Positions 14,788 to 22,976 of a stretch of 41,704 nt of DNA are shown here, piece by piece (within the stretch, counting starts at the first letter, position 1; each line of letters begins with the position of its first letter). A program made the translations under genes and the position numbers. Under the pieces are notes generated by a model. That model saw only the letters and a list, made by a program, of their open reading frames with translations, was not told the DNA's origin and ran no database searches. The DNA is from Sphaerotilus uruguayifluvii (GTDB lineage Bacteria > Pseudomonadota > Gammaproteobacteria > Burkholderiales > Burkholderiaceae_C), in NCBI RefSeq assembly GCF_013294065.1, contig NZ_JABSNM010000005.1, forward strand, positions 222,602-264,305, read 5' to 3'.

Positions 14788-17724
14788 ATGAATCATCTGT
14801 ATCTCGGGCTCGGGGGGGCCGGTGTCCGGGTATGGCAGGCCCTGGGCCGGCGGCTGGCATGCCGGCCGGACACGGCCGGCCGCAAGGCGGTGCTCGAGCC
14901 GCTGCTGATCGACACCGATGCGAGGGAACTGCGCGACGAGGCGCCCGGCTGGCGCCTGCTGGGAGGCACGCTGGCGCCGCCGCCCGCCCAGCGGCTGCTG
15001 CTCGACGCCGACGCGGAGGCGCTGCACACGCTGCTGCGCGCGCGCACCGACCTGCGCGACTGCATCGCCGCCGACGCGGCCGACTGGGAGGCAAGGCTGA
15101 CCGATCTGGGCGCCTTCGATGCGCCGCTGTCGCAGGTCGCGGCGCGGCTGCCCGGCTGGCCCTCCCGCCGCCTGGGCCGGCTGCTGCTGGCGCAGGGCCA
15201 GGGCCGGGTGCGCATCGCGCTCGACGCGGTGGCGCAGTCGCTGCAGGCGCGCCACGCCCATCCGTCGCTGACCATCCATCTGGTGGCGCAGCTCGGCGGC
15301 GCCACCGGCGCCGGCCTGCTGATGGACCTGCTGACGCTGCTGCGCCGCCATCCGCCGGCGCCGCGCTGCAGCGTGCACCTGCATGCGCTGCTGCCCGAGG
15401 CCGACACCGCCGGCGGCCGGCCCGCGCCGCTGGCCGAGGTGCAGGCCTACGCGGTGCTGCGCGAGCTGCAGGCGGCCGCGCGCGAGGGCCTGTTCGAGCT
15501 GTGCCTGCTGTCGGGCCAGACCGACGAGCGCGGCCTGCAGCCGCTCGACGCCGCCAGCCGCGAGCGCCAGCTGGCCGACTGGATCTTCCATCGCGTCAGC
15601 GGCGAGCCGGAATGGGTCGTGCCGCCGCGCGCCGGCGCCGGCGGGGTGCGTCCCGGCGAGTTCGTCGCCTTCGGCCTGGCCGAGCGCGGCGCCGACCGCG
15701 TCGAGCTGCGCACCCACCTGTGCCACGAGCTGATGCTGCGCCTGCTGGCGCAGCTGCGCTACAACCACTGGCGCCCGGGCCTGGGCTTCGTGACGCATCC
15801 GCGGCCGGTGCCTGCCGAGCCGATGGCCGAGCTGCTCGCCGCCTGGGGCCTGTCCGATGCGCATCTGCAGCTGGCCGCACCGCTGCCGGAGATCGACGGC
15901 GAGACCCCGCCGGGTGCGCCGATCGAGGCGGAGTGGCGTGCGCTCGAGCTGCACTACCGCGAGCTGATCGGGCTGGTCGCGCCGGCGCGGCGCGCCCCCG
16001 AGCTGCGCCGCCTGTTCGAGCAGGGCCTGGAGGAGCGCTTCCGCGGCCAGGGCGTCGAGGCGGCCTTCGACCTGCCCGACCATGCGCTGCGGCGCCGTGC
16101 GGTGGTCGTGCGCCAGCGCGTCGAATCGGCGCTGTGGGACGACTGGCGCGACGGCCGGCGCTCGCTGCACGAGTGCGGCCAGCTGCTCGCCGCGGTGCTG
16201 GCCGACCTGTCCGACCGCATCGAGCCGCTGCGCCAGGAGCAGCATGTGCTCGAGACGCAGGCCGCGCTGCTGTGGCAGCAGATCGAGAGCGCCGAGCAGG
16301 CCGCCGCGGTGCGTCCGGGCATGCTCGCGCGGCTGCGCGGCCAGGCCGCGCCGGTCGACCTCGAGGCGCTGATCGAGCCGCTGCGCGAGTACGTGCTGGC
16401 GCGCACCCGCTCGGCTGCCGTCACGCTGACGCTGCGCCTGATCGCCGAGATCGAGGCTCAGCTGACGACGCTGCAGGGCATGGTCGACGGCGGCGAGATG
16501 GCGCTGGCCGCGCTGGTCGAGGAGACCGATGCCGCCGCCGCGGCCGCGCTGCCGCCGGTCCGCCACGAGGCGGGCGCCTCGCGGCTCGAGACGCGCGAGC
16601 AGCTCGCGCACTGGCGCAACCAGCTCATCACCCGCGAGACGATGCAGCGCGAGCACCTGCGGGTGCTGCGCGCCGGCCTGTTCGGGCGGCTGGGCGAGCA
16701 GGCCAGCTTCCGCATCTTCGCGCAGCGCCTGGGCGAGGCGGCGACCTGCGACGCGCTGCTCGCCGCGTGCGCGCAGCGGCTGCAGCCCGCGTCGCTGCAG
16801 CCGGTGGTCTCGGCGGCCTGGGATGCGTGGATGATGGGCCTGCATGCCGAGCCCGAGCGGCTTGCGCGCGAGCAGGCCGCGCTGCGGGCGCAGGCCGCGG
16901 TCTCGATGGTCTGGTCGGCCGACGACCTGCCGCGGGTGCCTGTGCTGGAGTGCCTGCGCGTGCCGGCGGCGCCGTCGCCGGCCGAGTCCGCGCCGGTGGC
17001 CGGCGACGGCGCCGAGGCGGGCGAGGCGGACGAGGGCGAAGTGCTCACCCGGGCCGCGCCGTCGCTGCGCATGCCCGACCTGGCTCAGCTGCTGCGCCGC
17101 CCCGACGGCGGCACGCTGGTGCTGCAGCACCGCGCCGAGGGCGAGGGCGCGATGGTGCTGCTGCGCCTGGTGCGCGGCCTGCCGCTGCAGGCGCTGCGAC
17201 CGGTGCAGGCGCTGCACCGCCTGCACGAGGCGCACCGGCTGCAGGCCGGGCGCGCGGCGCTGTGGCTGCAGCTCGACGCGACGGCCGATCTGCCCGAGCT
17301 GCTGGCGGTCGACGTGCAGGCGCAGCAGGCGCGGGCGCGCACCGTGGTGCTGCTGGCCGAGGCGCTGGGCCTGCTGCGCCACGAGCCCGAGCCGCTGACC
17401 GGCACGCCGGTGCTGGTGCATGTGCGCCTCGACGAGGACGGCTTCGAGCTGGACCGCGTCCGCCTGGGCCGCGATCCGCTCGAGGCGGTCGACCAGGCCC
17501 GCGAGCGGGTGCTGCACGACCTGTTCGACGAGGTCTGCGCCGCGCTGCAGTCCGGCCATCACGCCGATGCCGGTGCGCTCGCGCGGCTGCGCGACACGAT
17601 GCGCGAGCGCATCGAGACGCTGCGCCGGCAGTCGCCGCCGGCGCAGTGGGACACCATCAGCCGGCAATGGAACGAGGCCGCCCGAGAGGCCATGAAGCTG
17701 ATCCGTCAGGAGGGGACCCGATGA
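14788..17724 (+). CDS. Tubulin/FtsZ-like GTPase-family protein (Tubulin_2 type)
   Basis: Large protein of 978 residues whose first ~260 residues follow the FtsZ/tubulin nucleotide-binding order. They show MNHLYLGLGGAG (T1-like, residues 7-12), LLIDTD (T2-like, 39-44), LVAQLGGATGAGLLMDLL (T4 signature, GGATGAG at 170-176 versus GGGTGSG in FtsZ), and HLHALLP followed by EVQAYAVLREL (T5 region). The remaining ~700 residues are helical, Ala/Arg/Glu-rich, with probable coiled coil around 480-560; I recognise no domain there. I could not locate a T7-type NxDxxD synergy loop, so GTP hydrolysis is uncertain. ATG 14788 puts the glycine-rich strand at the extreme N-terminus, as in the family; the upstream in-frame ATG at 14644 would add unrelated sequence. 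It overlaps the next gene by 4 bp. A cytoskeletal or membrane-remodelling role is inferred. Confidence 0.8.
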   Translation: MNHLYLGLGGAGVRVWQALGRRLACRPDTAGRKAVLEPLLIDTDARELRDEAPGWRLLGGTLAPPPAQRLLLDADAEALHTLLRARTDLRDCIAADAADWEARLTDLGAFDAPLSQVAARLPGWPSRRLGRLLLAQGQGRVRIALDAVAQSLQARHAHPSLTIHLVAQLGGATGAGLLMDLLTLLRRHPPAPRCSVHLHALLPEADTAGGRPAPLAEVQAYAVLRELQAAAREGLFELCLLSGQTDERGLQPLDAASRERQLADWIFHRVSGEPEWVVPPRAGAGGVRPGEFVAFGLAERGADRVELRTHLCHELMLRLLAQLRYNHWRPGLGFVTHPRPVPAEPMAELLAAWGLSDAHLQLAAPLPEIDGETPPGAPIEAEWRALELHYRELIGLVAPARRAPELRRLFEQGLEERFRGQGVEAAFDLPDHALRRRAVVVRQRVESALWDDWRDGRRSLHECGQLLAAVLADLSDRIEPLRQEQHVLETQAALLWQQIESAEQAAAVRPGMLARLRGQAAPVDLEALIEPLREYVLARTRSAAVTLTLRLIAEIEAQLTTLQGMVDGGEMALAALVEETDAAAAAALPPVRHEAGASRLETREQLAHWRNQLITRETMQREHLRVLRAGLFGRLGEQASFRIFAQRLGEAATCDALLAACAQRLQPASLQPVVSAAWDAWMMGLHAEPERLAREQAALRAQAAVSMVWSADDLPRVPVLECLRVPAAPSPAESAPVAGDGAEAGEADEGEVLTRAAPSLRMPDLAQLLRRPDGGTLVLQHRAEGEGAMVLLRLVRGLPLQALRPVQALHRLHEAHRLQAGRAALWLQLDATADLPELLAVDVQAQQARARTVVLLAEALGLLRHEPEPLTGTPVLVHVRLDEDGFELDRVRLGRDPLEAVDQARERVLHDLFDEVCAALQSGHHADAGALARLRDTMRERIETLRRQSPPAQWDTISRQWNEAAREAMKLIRQEGTR

Positions 17725-19379
17725 GCCGGGCTGTCTGCACCAATCTTCCCGCGGCCTGCAGCAAGGCGGCCGCGCGCACGCCGCTGCCGATGTCCGGGCC
17801 TGAGGACCGCTGCCCGGAATGCGGCGCCGCGCTGCTGCCGATCGATGCGGCCGTCAGCGCCTCGCCGGCCGGGGCTGCGCGCTGGATCGTGCCGGCGAGC
17901 GGAGTCGCGCTTGCCGCGCTGGCCGGGCTGCTGATGTGGCGCGGCCACGAGAGCCGGACGGTGCCGCCGGCGCCCGGCCCCGGCGCGGTCACCGCCGAGG
18001 CCGTCGTGCCCGCGGCCCCGGCACCGGTCACGCCGGCCGTGACTCAGGCCGCCGCCACGCTCGAGTCCCATCCGCCGGGCGCCGGCCAGCCGGCGGTGCT
18101 GACGCTGTCCGGCGCCGGCCTGATCGGCCTGCCGCAGGCGGCCGCGCTGGTCGAGGGCTTCGTGAAGGCCGAGGGCCTGGGCGAGGTGCTGCGTCCTTCC
18201 GCCGAGGCCTCGGGCGCTGGCGCGGGCCCCTTGCTCGTGCGCCAGCCTTCCGGTGCGCGGCTGGAGCTGCGTCTCGCGGCGGCCGAGGCCGGCCCCGAGG
18301 CCGCCGGCCTGCGCCGCGTCTCGCTGCTGGGCGGCGATGTCGCGACCGGCGATGTCACGCTCGGCCTGGACGCGCTGGCCGTGGTGGTGCATCCGGAGAG
18401 CCCGCTGCAGTCGATCACGCTGGCGCAGCTGCGCCAGCGGCTGGGCGGTCGCAAGGGGCGCGGGCCCGAATCGATGCACCTGCCGGCCGAGGCCTCGCTG
18501 CAGGCTCTGGTCGCGCGCCAGCTGCTCGACGGCGCGGCGCTGCCTGAAGGGGTGGCACGCCACGCCGATGCGGCGGCCCTGGTCGCCGCGGTGCTGGCCG
18601 ATCCGGCCGCGATCGGGCTGGTGCCGCTGTCCGCGGTCGGCTCCGCGCGGGTGCTGGCGGTGGCGGATGCCACCGGGTCGACCTGGCTGCCGACGCCGGA
18701 GACGCTGGCGGCCGAGCGTTATCCGCTGACCCATCGCCTGGTCATTCGCCTGCCCGAGGGTGCCGACAGCCGGCTGCAGCGTCTGGCGCAGTACCTGGCG
18801 GGGCCGACGGCGCAGTCGCGCCTGGCCGCGCAGGTGCGTGTGCCGGCGGCGCCGCTGCTGGTGGAGTCCGAGCGCATCGAGCCGGTCGAGATCGGCGCTG
18901 CGGTGAAGATGCCGCGCGACTACGCCGCGCTGACCCGGCCGGCTCGTCTGCTGACCGGTCGCATCGACTTCGGATCTGGCGAGGATGCGCTGGACGAGGC
19001 GGCACGCGCCGAGGTCGCGCGGCTCGGCCGGGCCCTGTCGGGCGGACAGGTGCCTCCGGGCGGCTCGGTCATCGTCGTCGCGCTGGCCAACGATCCGGGC
19101 AGCTTCTGCGCCAACCGCGCGCTGTCGGAGCGCCGGGCGACGCAGGTCGCGCAGGTGCTGCGCGACGCCGGCGTGCCGGTGGCGGTCGTGCGTGGCGTCG
19201 GGCGCCTCGCGGCGGCCGGGGCTGCCGCCAGTCCGGCCGCGTCGCTGGAGCGCCGCGCCGAGATCTGGGTCAGCGACACGCCGGTGCGGCAGCCCGCGCC
19301 TTTCCGCTGCGTCTCCGGTACCGGGGCCTCGGGCCCCGAGTCGGCGCCTGTGGCGCCCGCCGCAGCCTCCGGGGCGTGA
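17721..19379 (+). CDS. Zinc-ribbon / transmembrane / PstS-like / OmpA-like fusion protein
   Basis: Inner-membrane protein of 552 residues. Cysteines 6, 13, 31 and 34 (ending CPECG) form a cytosolic zinc-ribbon-like head. One membrane helix follows (about 55-73, WIVPASGVALAALAGLLMW), then a Pro/Ala linker, then a periplasmic domain (about 125-400) resembling phosphate-binding-protein/PstS folds (LTLSGAGLIGLPQAAALVEG, LDALAVVVHPESPLQSIT). The C-terminal OmpA-like peptidoglycan-associating domain spans about 412-520 (RIDFGSGEDALDE, NRALSERRATQVAQVL, LERRAEIWV). The start ATG overlaps the tubulin-like gene's stop (ATGA) and follows a strong AGGAGGGG site, so the pair is coupled. The architecture would link the cytosolic partner to the cell wall; that is inference. 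The ending is Pro/Ala-rich. Confidence 0.85.
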   Translation: MSRAVCTNLPAACSKAAARTPLPMSGPEDRCPECGAALLPIDAAVSASPAGAARWIVPASGVALAALAGLLMWRGHESRTVPPAPGPGAVTAEAVVPAAPAPVTPAVTQAAATLESHPPGAGQPAVLTLSGAGLIGLPQAAALVEGFVKAEGLGEVLRPSAEASGAGAGPLLVRQPSGARLELRLAAAEAGPEAAGLRRVSLLGGDVATGDVTLGLDALAVVVHPESPLQSITLAQLRQRLGGRKGRGPESMHLPAEASLQALVARQLLDGAALPEGVARHADAAALVAAVLADPAAIGLVPLSAVGSARVLAVADATGSTWLPTPETLAAERYPLTHRLVIRLPEGADSRLQRLAQYLAGPTAQSRLAAQVRVPAAPLLVESERIEPVEIGAAVKMPRDYAALTRPARLLTGRIDFGSGEDALDEAARAEVARLGRALSGGQVPPGGSVIVVALANDPGSFCANRALSERRATQVAQVLRDAGVPVAVVRGVGRLAAAGAAASPAASLERRAEIWVSDTPVRQPAPFRCVSGTGASGPESAPVAPAAASGA

Positions 19380-19386
19380 AATCGGT

Positions 19387-19426
19387 GGCGCCCTCGTGGC
19401 GCCTATCCCCTGATGAGGGGGTTCTT
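19387..19426 (+). terminator. Tandem hairpins after the tubulin-like operon
   Basis: GGCGCC-CTCGT-GGCGCC (19387-19403) is followed by CCCCT-GATG-AGGGG (about 19407-19420) and a modest T-rich run (GTTCTTT). It begins 8 bp after the stop codon of the OmpA-like gene, the place expected for a terminator. The weak T-tract lowers certainty. Confidence 0.5.
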
Positions 19427-19441
19427 TCCCGTCCTGATCTG

Positions 19442-19476
19442 ACTATGCTGTTTGCATAGTTTTTGCACTTGTTGCA
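19442..19476 (+). promoter_or_regulatory. AT-rich hairpin with T-tract and three TTGCA boxes
   Basis: ACTATGC (19442-19448) and GCATAGT (19454-19460) form a perfect 7-bp stem with a TGTTT loop, continuing straight into TTTT. The same stretch holds three TTGCA pentamers (19452, 19463, 19472). It could be a second terminator for the upstream operon, or the promoter/operator region of the MBOAT gene that starts 114 bp further on. Between here and 19590 nothing else is visible. Confidence 0.45.
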
Positions 19477-19589
19477 ATTCGGCGGGGATCGGCGCCCGGC
19501 AGGGCGCCGCATGCAGTGAAGACGGGCACGGTGGCTTGCCGCCACCGGATCCCGCGGATCTCCGCCATCGTCCAGGGGGGATCCGTCAC

Positions 19590-21035
19590 ATGCTCTTCAA
19601 CTCGGCAGAGTTCATCCTGCTGTTCCTGCCGCTGGTGCTCGTGGTCTACCACGCGCTGCCGCACCGCGGACAGAATGTCTTCCTCGTCATCGCCAGCTGC
19701 GTGTTCTACGCGAGCTGGGACTGGCGCTTCCTGCTGCCGCTGCTGTTCACCACCGGGGTCGACTACCAGATCTCGCTGAAGCTGGCCGAGTCGGTGCGCC
19801 GCGGCGAGCCCCAGGCGGTGCGCAGGCGCTGGATGCAGCTGAGCATCGCGCTGAACCTGGGTCTGCTGGCCTTCTTCAAGTACGCCAACTTCTTCGCCCA
19901 GTCGGCGGTCGACGCCGGCCGGCTGCTCGGGCTGGACTGGTCGCTGCCGGTGATGGAGATCGTGCTGCCGGTGGCGATCTCGTTCTACACCTTCCAGGCG
20001 ATGTCCTACACCATCGACGTCTACCGCGGCGAGCTGCATCCCTGCGACTCGTTCTGGGACTTCTTCCTGGCGGTGCTGTATTTCCCGCATCTGGTGGCCG
20101 GTCCGATCCAGCGCGCCTCGACGCTGCTGCCGCAGGTGATCCGCCCGCGCACGATGCAGCGCGACGTGGTGATCGAGGGCCTGCACCTGATGCTGTGGGG
20201 CTACTTCAAGAAGGTCTACATCGCCGACAACCTGACGCCCTGGGTCGACGCGGCCTTCCGCACCGGCGTCACGCCCGACACCGCGACGGTGGCGACCGGC
20301 GTGCTGGCCTTCACCTTCCAGATCTACTGCGACTTCTCGGGCTACACCGACATCGCGCGCGGCGTGGCGCGGCTGATGGGCTTCGAGTTCGCGCTGAACT
20401 TCCGCCTGCCGTACTTCGCGACCAACCCGTCGGACTTCTGGCGGCGCTGGCACATCAGCCTGTCGAGCTGGCTGGCCGACTACCTGTACAAGCCGCTGGG
20501 CGGCAACCGCGGCTCGCGCTGGATGACCTGCCGCAACCTGATGATCACGATGCTGCTGGGCGGCCTGTGGCACGGCGCGGCGTGGAACTTCGTGCTCTGG
20601 GGCTTCTACCACGGCCTGATCCTGGTGCTGCACCGCCTGGCGCAGCCGGCGCTCGAGCGCATCGGCCGCCGCTTCGAGGCGCTGCCGGGCGTGTGGCTGA
20701 CGATCCGCATCGCGGCGATGTTCCTGATGACCTGCTACGGCTGGCTGCTGTTCCGCGCCACCTCGCTGGAGCAGATCGGCGCGATGACGCATCTGCTGCT
20801 GGTGCCGCAGGGCGGCTTCGACTGGGCGCCGCTGGGCGAGGTGATGAAGCTGGTCGCGCCGCTGCTGCTGGTGCAGTGGGTGCAGTGGCGCACCGGCGAC
20901 CTGTACTTCACCCGCCAGCTCTGGAGCGGCCGCGGCGCGGGCGCGCCGCTGCGGGTGGCCGGCTACGCGGTCATGGCCTACCTGTGCCTGTTCCTGGGCG
21001 GCCAGCCGCAGTCCTTCGCCTACTTCCAGTTCTGA
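19590..21035 (+). CDS. MBOAT-family O-acyltransferase (AlgI/DltB-like)
   Basis: Inner-membrane acyltransferase of 481 residues that should move an acyl (probably acetyl) group across the membrane for transfer onto an extracytoplasmic glycan. It begins MLFNSAEFILLFLP, the usual AlgI-type N-terminus, with an AGGGGGG ribosome-binding site. Many hydrophobic helices are visible. Signature stretches are LPVAISFYTFQAMSYTID, YFPHLVAGPIQRAS, RLPYFATNPSDFWRRWHISL and GGLWHGAAWNFVLWGFYHG, the last carrying the invariant catalytic-site His. The SGNH-type gene 18 bp downstream is the expected partner, as with AlgI/AlgJ-AlgX pairs. No polysaccharide synthesis cluster is adjacent, so the acceptor is unknown. 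Confidence 0.94.
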   Translation: MLFNSAEFILLFLPLVLVVYHALPHRGQNVFLVIASCVFYASWDWRFLLPLLFTTGVDYQISLKLAESVRRGEPQAVRRRWMQLSIALNLGLLAFFKYANFFAQSAVDAGRLLGLDWSLPVMEIVLPVAISFYTFQAMSYTIDVYRGELHPCDSFWDFFLAVLYFPHLVAGPIQRASTLLPQVIRPRTMQRDVVIEGLHLMLWGYFKKVYIADNLTPWVDAAFRTGVTPDTATVATGVLAFTFQIYCDFSGYTDIARGVARLMGFEFALNFRLPYFATNPSDFWRRWHISLSSWLADYLYKPLGGNRGSRWMTCRNLMITMLLGGLWHGAAWNFVLWGFYHGLILVLHRLAQPALERIGRRFEALPGVWLTIRIAAMFLMTCYGWLLFRATSLEQIGAMTHLLLVPQGGFDWAPLGEVMKLVAPLLLVQWVQWRTGDLYFTRQLWSGRGAGAPLRVAGYAVMAYLCLFLGGQPQSFAYFQF

Positions 21036-21053
21036 TCCGTCCCGGAGCCCGCC

Positions 21054-22220
21054 ATGATGAAGACCCTGTTCCGTCGCCGGCCGGTCCGCTGGGCCGCCTA
21101 CACGCTGCTGGCGCTGCTGACGCTCGAATGCTGCTCGCGCCTGGAGGACCGCATTCGGCAGCAGGCGCCGCTGGACCGGCCGCACACCATCGATTCCGTC
21201 TTCCATGACGGGCCGGACGGCCGCCACGGCCGGCCGGGCGCGCACTTCGCCAAGTGGTCGATGAACTCGCTGGGCTACCGCAGCCCCGAGCCGCGGCCCG
21301 ACAGCAGCGTGCGCGTGCTGACCTTCGGCGCGTCGGAGACCTTCGGCCTGTACGAGAGCGCCGGGCAGGAGTACCCGCGCCAGCTCGAGCGCGAGCTGCA
21401 GCGCCGCGGCCTCGAGCGCGCCGAGGTGATCAACGTCGCGCTGCCGGGCATGCGCATCGGCCACGCCGACTACCTGCGCGAGGCGATCGCGCGGCTGCGG
21501 CCGCAGTGGGTGCTGCTCTACCCGTCGCCGGCGAACTACATCGGCGCCGAGGCCCCGCTGTGCCACGAGGGCGCCATCGCGCGGCCGGTGCGCATGACGC
21601 CGCCGCCGGAGCAGTTCGAGCCGCCGCCGCCGCGCGCGCACCTGCGCCTGGCCGGCAAGGTCGAGCAGGTCGTCAAGCCGCTGCTGCCGCTGAGGATGAC
21701 GGTGGCGATGAAGCGCCTGTCGATCCGCCGTGCCGAGGCCGGCGGCGAGGTCATGGACCGTCTGCCCGAGCCGATGATGGGCCATTTCCTGGCCGACCTG
21801 TCCTGCACCGCGCGGGTGGTCGAGTCGATGGGCGCGCGGCCGCTGCTGGTGACGCACGCGACCGTCTTCGGCCCCGGCTTCGAGCGCGGCGACGGGCTGA
21901 TGCTGACGAACTGGCGCTCCTTCTATCCGGAGCTGCGCGAGGACGGCTTCCTCGACATGGAGCGCCGTGCCGCCGAGGGCGTGCGGGCGCTGGCGCGCAC
22001 GCGCCAGCTGCCGCTGGCCGATGCCTCGGCGCAGCTGCCCGGCGGGACGGAGAACTTCGCCGACTTCGTGCACTTCACCGACGCCGGTGCGGCGCAGATG
22101 GCCCGGCTGGTGGCCGACACGCTGCTGCAGGCCGGCGGCCCGCAGGCGACGCGGCCGCAGCTGACCGCGGCGGTCGGGCCGCTGCCCGGCCTGCCCGATC
22201 CGCTCACACGGGTTCGTTGA
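21054..22220 (+). CDS. SGNH/GDSL hydrolase-like protein, MBOAT partner
   Basis: Protein of 388 residues with an N-terminal membrane anchor or uncleaved signal (about 12-27, WAAYTLLALLTLECC). The rest should be periplasmic. SGNH block residues are visible: Ser94 in TFGASETFG, the Gly block in VINVALPGM, Asn in YPSPANYIG, and Asp337/His340 in ENFADFVHFTD, so the catalytic set looks complete. Together with the upstream MBOAT gene this suggests O-acetylation of an exported glycan, with this protein as acetyl carrier/transferase or esterase; which one cannot be told from sequence. Two tandem ATGs lie at the start. Its 3' end overlaps the convergent DUF599 gene by 17 bp. Confidence 0.88.
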   Translation: MMKTLFRRRPVRWAAYTLLALLTLECCSRLEDRIRQQAPLDRPHTIDSVFHDGPDGRHGRPGAHFAKWSMNSLGYRSPEPRPDSSVRVLTFGASETFGLYESAGQEYPRQLERELQRRGLERAEVINVALPGMRIGHADYLREAIARLRPQWVLLYPSPANYIGAEAPLCHEGAIARPVRMTPPPEQFEPPPPRAHLRLAGKVEQVVKPLLPLRMTVAMKRLSIRRAEAGGEVMDRLPEPMMGHFLADLSCTARVVESMGARPLLVTHATVFGPGFERGDGLMLTNWRSFYPELREDGFLDMERRAAEGVRALARTRQLPLADASAQLPGGTENFADFVHFTDAGAAQMARLVADTLLQAGGPQATRPQLTAAVGPLPGLPDPLTRVR

Positions 22221-22923
22221 GCAGCTTCACCACCTCGGAGTGGAACTCGCGGCGGTAGAGCACCCAGATCACCGCCGCCGTGCCCACGACCATCGCCAGC
22301 GGCGACAGGAACCACAGCACCGCCGCGAAGCTCATGTAGACCGCGCGCAGCCCGTCGTTGAAGGTCTCGGCGCCCAGCGCCATCACGCGGCCGGCCCGGC
22401 TGGCGTAGCGCTGGCGCAGCTGTGCGTCGCTGGCGTTCTCGAAGTCGCGGTGCGAGGGCGCCGCGCCGATCAGCAGCGCGCCGAAGCTGTACTGGCGCAT
22501 CGACCAGGTGAAGCGGAAGAAGGCGTGCACGAAGATGCCGGTCAGCACCAGCAGCTTCAGGTCGAGCACCAGCATCGAGGTGCGTGCGGCGAAGGGCAGG
22601 TCGTGCACCATCTCGGCCGTCTTGTCGGTGGAGCCGATCGCGGCGACCAGGCCGCCGATGATGAAGATGGTGGTCGAGGCGAAGAAGCTCGGGCTCGAGG
22701 CCATGCTCTGCGACACCGCCGCATCGACGATGCGGTTGTCGCGGAAGGTGGTCTGCAGCATCCAGTCCTGGCGGATGCGGTTGGTGCTGGCCAGCACCGA
22801 GGGTCGGCGCACCGCACGCGCCTTGGCGAACTTCACGTAGCCGATCCAGCCGGCAAAGAACACCCCCAGCGCCAGCCAGTCGGCCAGCGGCAGCACCTGA
22901 ATCACTCGCAGCAGGAAGTCCAT
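22204..22923 (-). CDS. DUF599-family membrane protein
   Basis: Integral membrane protein of 239 residues, matching the uncharacterised DUF599 family. Four hydrophobic segments are visible: LADWLALGVFFAGWIGYVKF near the N-terminus, FFASTTIFIIGGLVAAIGS, LVLDLKLLVLTGIFVHAFFR and SPLAMVVGTAAVIWVLY near the C-terminus. Family-typical sequence includes NRIRQDWM, FFRFTWSMRQYSF and the region ETFNDGLRAVYMSFA. ATG 22923 is chosen; the longer open frame runs into the downstream gene's reading region. The function of the family is unknown. It ends convergently within the SGNH gene, and lies 53 bp after the flavodoxin-like gene on the same strand. Confidence 0.88.
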   Translation of the reverse strand: MDFLLRVIQVLPLADWLALGVFFAGWIGYVKFAKARAVRRPSVLASTNRIRQDWMLQTTFRDNRIVDAAVSQSMASSPSFFASTTIFIIGGLVAAIGSTDKTAEMVHDLPFAARTSMLVLDLKLLVLTGIFVHAFFRFTWSMRQYSFGALLIGAAPSHRDFENASDAQLRQRYASRAGRVMALGAETFNDGLRAVYMSFAAVLWFLSPLAMVVGTAAVIWVLYRREFHSEVVKLLNEPV

Positions 22924-22976
22924 GCCGCGACTGTAGCGGCTGGCGCCGCCCCGGGTGGCCGCCGCCGGCCGGCCGA

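Noticed and set aside
14551-17667. The minus-strand open frame of dnaE continues upstream for another ~1040 codons.
   Set aside because: It lacks protein-like composition, lies opposite the tubulin-like gene, and the conserved DnaE start (MNAPKNFVHLRSH) is at 14550.
19443-22073. A long minus-strand open frame opposite the MBOAT and SGNH genes.
   Set aside because: His/Gln/Arg-rich shadow without motifs; the plus strand encodes two recognisable families.
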